A stretch of 52,285 nucleotides of DNA from JAKOUL01 sp035378845 (GTDB taxonomy: Bacteria; Dictyoglomota; Dictyoglomia; Dictyoglomales; Dictyoglomaceae): contig DAOSUP010000011.1 of NCBI GenBank assembly GCA_035378845.1, positions 1 through 52,285 of the forward strand. The letters are read 5' to 3'. How positions within the stretch are numbered: position 1 is the stretch's first letter; each line of letters starts with the position of its first letter. The position numbers and the translations under genes are program-made. The notes beneath the pieces are model-generated. The model had not been told where the DNA came from, did no database searches, and saw only the letters and a program-made list of their open reading frames with translations. This document shows positions 51,022 through 52,285 of the stretch, piece by piece.

Positions 51022-52285
51022 TTCTGCTCCTCTCTTAGAGGAATGATAATAATATTATCTCTTCTAACTCCTGCATTTAAATTAAAAAAGTTAAGGATAT
51101 TTACAGAATCTTCAATCCTCCCCCAAAGTATTATCTTCTCATCATCTATAGGATCGCTTTTTATTTTATACTTCTTAAGAATCTCAGAGAGCAAAGAAGG
51201 TCCTCTCAAACCACTAAGCCATACTGTCCATACCTTCTTCTCACCTTTCAAAAGATCTCCCACAAGGTTTTCCTTATTATCTACTTTAACAATACAATTT
51301 TTAATATTAAATTTAGAATTATTCTGCAGCGTTAGAATAAATCTATCAGATAGTATCTTAAAATCAACATCAATGGGAATTATATGATAAGAGACACCTT
51401 CCAAAAAGTATACTCTATTTCTCTCTGTGTACATTTTCAATAGATTCGTCTTTCTATCTACGATAAGAGAAGTAGCACCCTTTTGAGGCTGATAATAAGC
51501 ATTATAAAGGACAAAAATATTAGGAGAATAAGAGAGTGATATCTCTCTTTCAAAGGGAGAAAATATGGAAAAAGTAAAGAAATTCTCAGCCACATAACTT
51601 TCAGGATCTAAATATATAAGACTTTGTTCTCCTACTGCTAAGGCATCTTTTGTAAAGGATATTCCCAAATAAGCACCTGAAAATGAAAATATCCCTATTA
51701 AAATAAGAAATATTATGAGGAATCTTCTTCCTTGTAAAAATTTTCTTATTAAAAAAAGGAGCAGAAAGTATAAAGATAAGAATAACAATATTTCAAATTT
51801 CCCTGGGTAGATAAAAGACTGACCTTCAAGAAGAGAAAGATCAGGTGTATATAAAAAGGTATTATGAGGGATCTTTAAGCCTACAGGATTTAAAGTAAAA
51901 TATTTATTTATAGATGGTATCTCGTCTGTAAAGAAAACTCTTTTTGTAAATATTCTTGCCATAGTAAGGGAATTTTTCAAAAGAGAAGACATGTTATCCC
52001 AGAAATCCCTATCTATAAGGATAAGATCGTAGGTATCATAAGCTCTATAATTTACAGGAAGTTTACCTTCTTCATATATTCTTTGTACTCTTGCTTTTCC
52101 AGATATATTCAAAGGGATATTTTTCTTACTTAGCACAAGGACCAATGGAAGAGTAATCCTTTCTATAGTAAGTGCTAATTTCTCATCTTTAAGTACCTCT
52201 CCTGAAGAAGTCAGAACTCTTACTCTTAAAGGATATCTAAAATCTATAGGTGGAATGAGAAACTCAACTTTTTTTCTTGAAAGGG
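51018..52285 (-). CDS. Membrane protein of unknown function, N-terminus cut by window end
   Basis: The frame stays open from 51018 to the window edge, so the gene starts outside; the TTG at 52145 is not a believable start because the frame before it reads ERITLP in the same strand pattern. The visible 420 or so residues have two close membrane helices in the middle (LLFLSLYFLLLFLIRKF and FLIIFLILIGIFSFSGAYLG). Beta-rich, probably external, sequence lies on both sides. No catalytic motif is visible. It overlaps the permease-like gene by four bases and is the first visible gene of the MoxR-type operon. Confidence 0.7.
   Translation of the reverse strand, partial: LSRKKVEFLIPPIDFRYPLRVRVLTSSGEVLKDEKLALTIERITLPLVLVLSKKNIPLNISGKARVQRIYEEGKLPVNYRAYDTYDLILIDRDFWDNMSSLLKNSLTMARIFTKRVFFTDEIPSINKYFTLNPVGLKIPHNTFLYTPDLSLLEGQSFIYPGKFEILLFLSLYFLLLFLIRKFLQGRRFLIIFLILIGIFSFSGAYLGISFTKDALAVGEQSLIYLDPESYVAENFFTFSIFSPFEREISLSYSPNIFVLYNAYYQPQKGATSLIVDRKTNLLKMYTERNRVYFLEGVSYHIIPIDVDFKILSDRFILTLQNNSKFNIKNCIVKVDNKENLVGDLLKGEKKVWTVWLSGLRGPSLLSEILKKYKIKSDPIDDEKIILWGRIEDSVNILNFFNLNAGVRRDNIIIIPLREEQK

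Noticed and set aside
52143..52145. TTG as start of the last gene
   Set aside because: The frame stays open for 138 more bases to the window edge with protein-like sequence, and there is no ribosome site before this TTG.
1..52285. tRNA, rRNA and insertion sequences
   Set aside because: No T-loop/CCA-like pattern, rRNA segment or transposase motif was recognised by eye; a covariance search would be needed to exclude them fully.

Overview
This AT-rich window (roughly one third G+C by eye) has tightly packed, often overlapping genes, dominant AGA arginine codons, and several TTG and GTG starts behind good Shine-Dalgarno sites. These traits and the gene content suggest a thermophilic anaerobic bacterium, most like Dictyoglomus. 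That name is inference; no rRNA or other marker gene is present. No tRNA, rRNA, CRISPR array or insertion sequence was recognised.

1-13.3 kb is metabolism and regulation. It holds the 3' end of a glucose-6-phosphate dehydrogenase gene, a bifunctional GDP-mannose pyrophosphorylase/mannose-6-phosphate isomerase, and a Na/phosphate cotransporter with a PhoU-like tail. A TetR regulator with a clear operator precedes an epimerase gene. cinA diverges from an operon of GAF/HD-GYP protein, M20 amidohydrolase and phosphomannomutase. An ECF sigma/anti-sigma/unknown operon, a homocysteine S-methyltransferase and a broken GNAT acetyltransferase gene follow.

13.3-33.3 kb is a NiFe-hydrogenase locus: hypA, a MinD/Mrp-type ATPase in the hypB position, a HoxU/NuoG-like electron-transfer subunit, hoxY, hoxH, a maturation protease and hypF, then hypC, hypD, hypE and a DUF362 ferredoxin protein. 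An approximately 8.6-kb block lies between hypF and hypC. It contains a beta-class DNA methyltransferase fused to a degenerate nuclease-like domain, a CPBP membrane protease on the other strand, and a type III-like Mod/Res restriction pair. The HypA/MinD pairing resembles the archaeal (Thermococcus) maturation pair. No HoxF or HoxE is present.

33.3-40.9 kb is mostly on the minus strand and concerns export and the cell surface. It contains a small beta-barrel-like secreted protein coupled to an ABC-2 exporter, a HicB-like remnant with tandem palindromes, and a TIGR04076-type protein. A secreted zinc phospholipase C/P1-nuclease-like enzyme with a C2-like C-terminus follows a SurA-like chaperone gene in the same operon.

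41-52.3 kb holds an MsbA-type ABC exporter and a long coupled operon read right to left: two membrane proteins (one cut by the window), a proline/serine/glutamate-rich membrane protein, a MoxR ATPase, a DUF58 protein, and two von Willebrand factor A membrane proteins. This is a Bat/MoxR-type chaperone system at the cell envelope.
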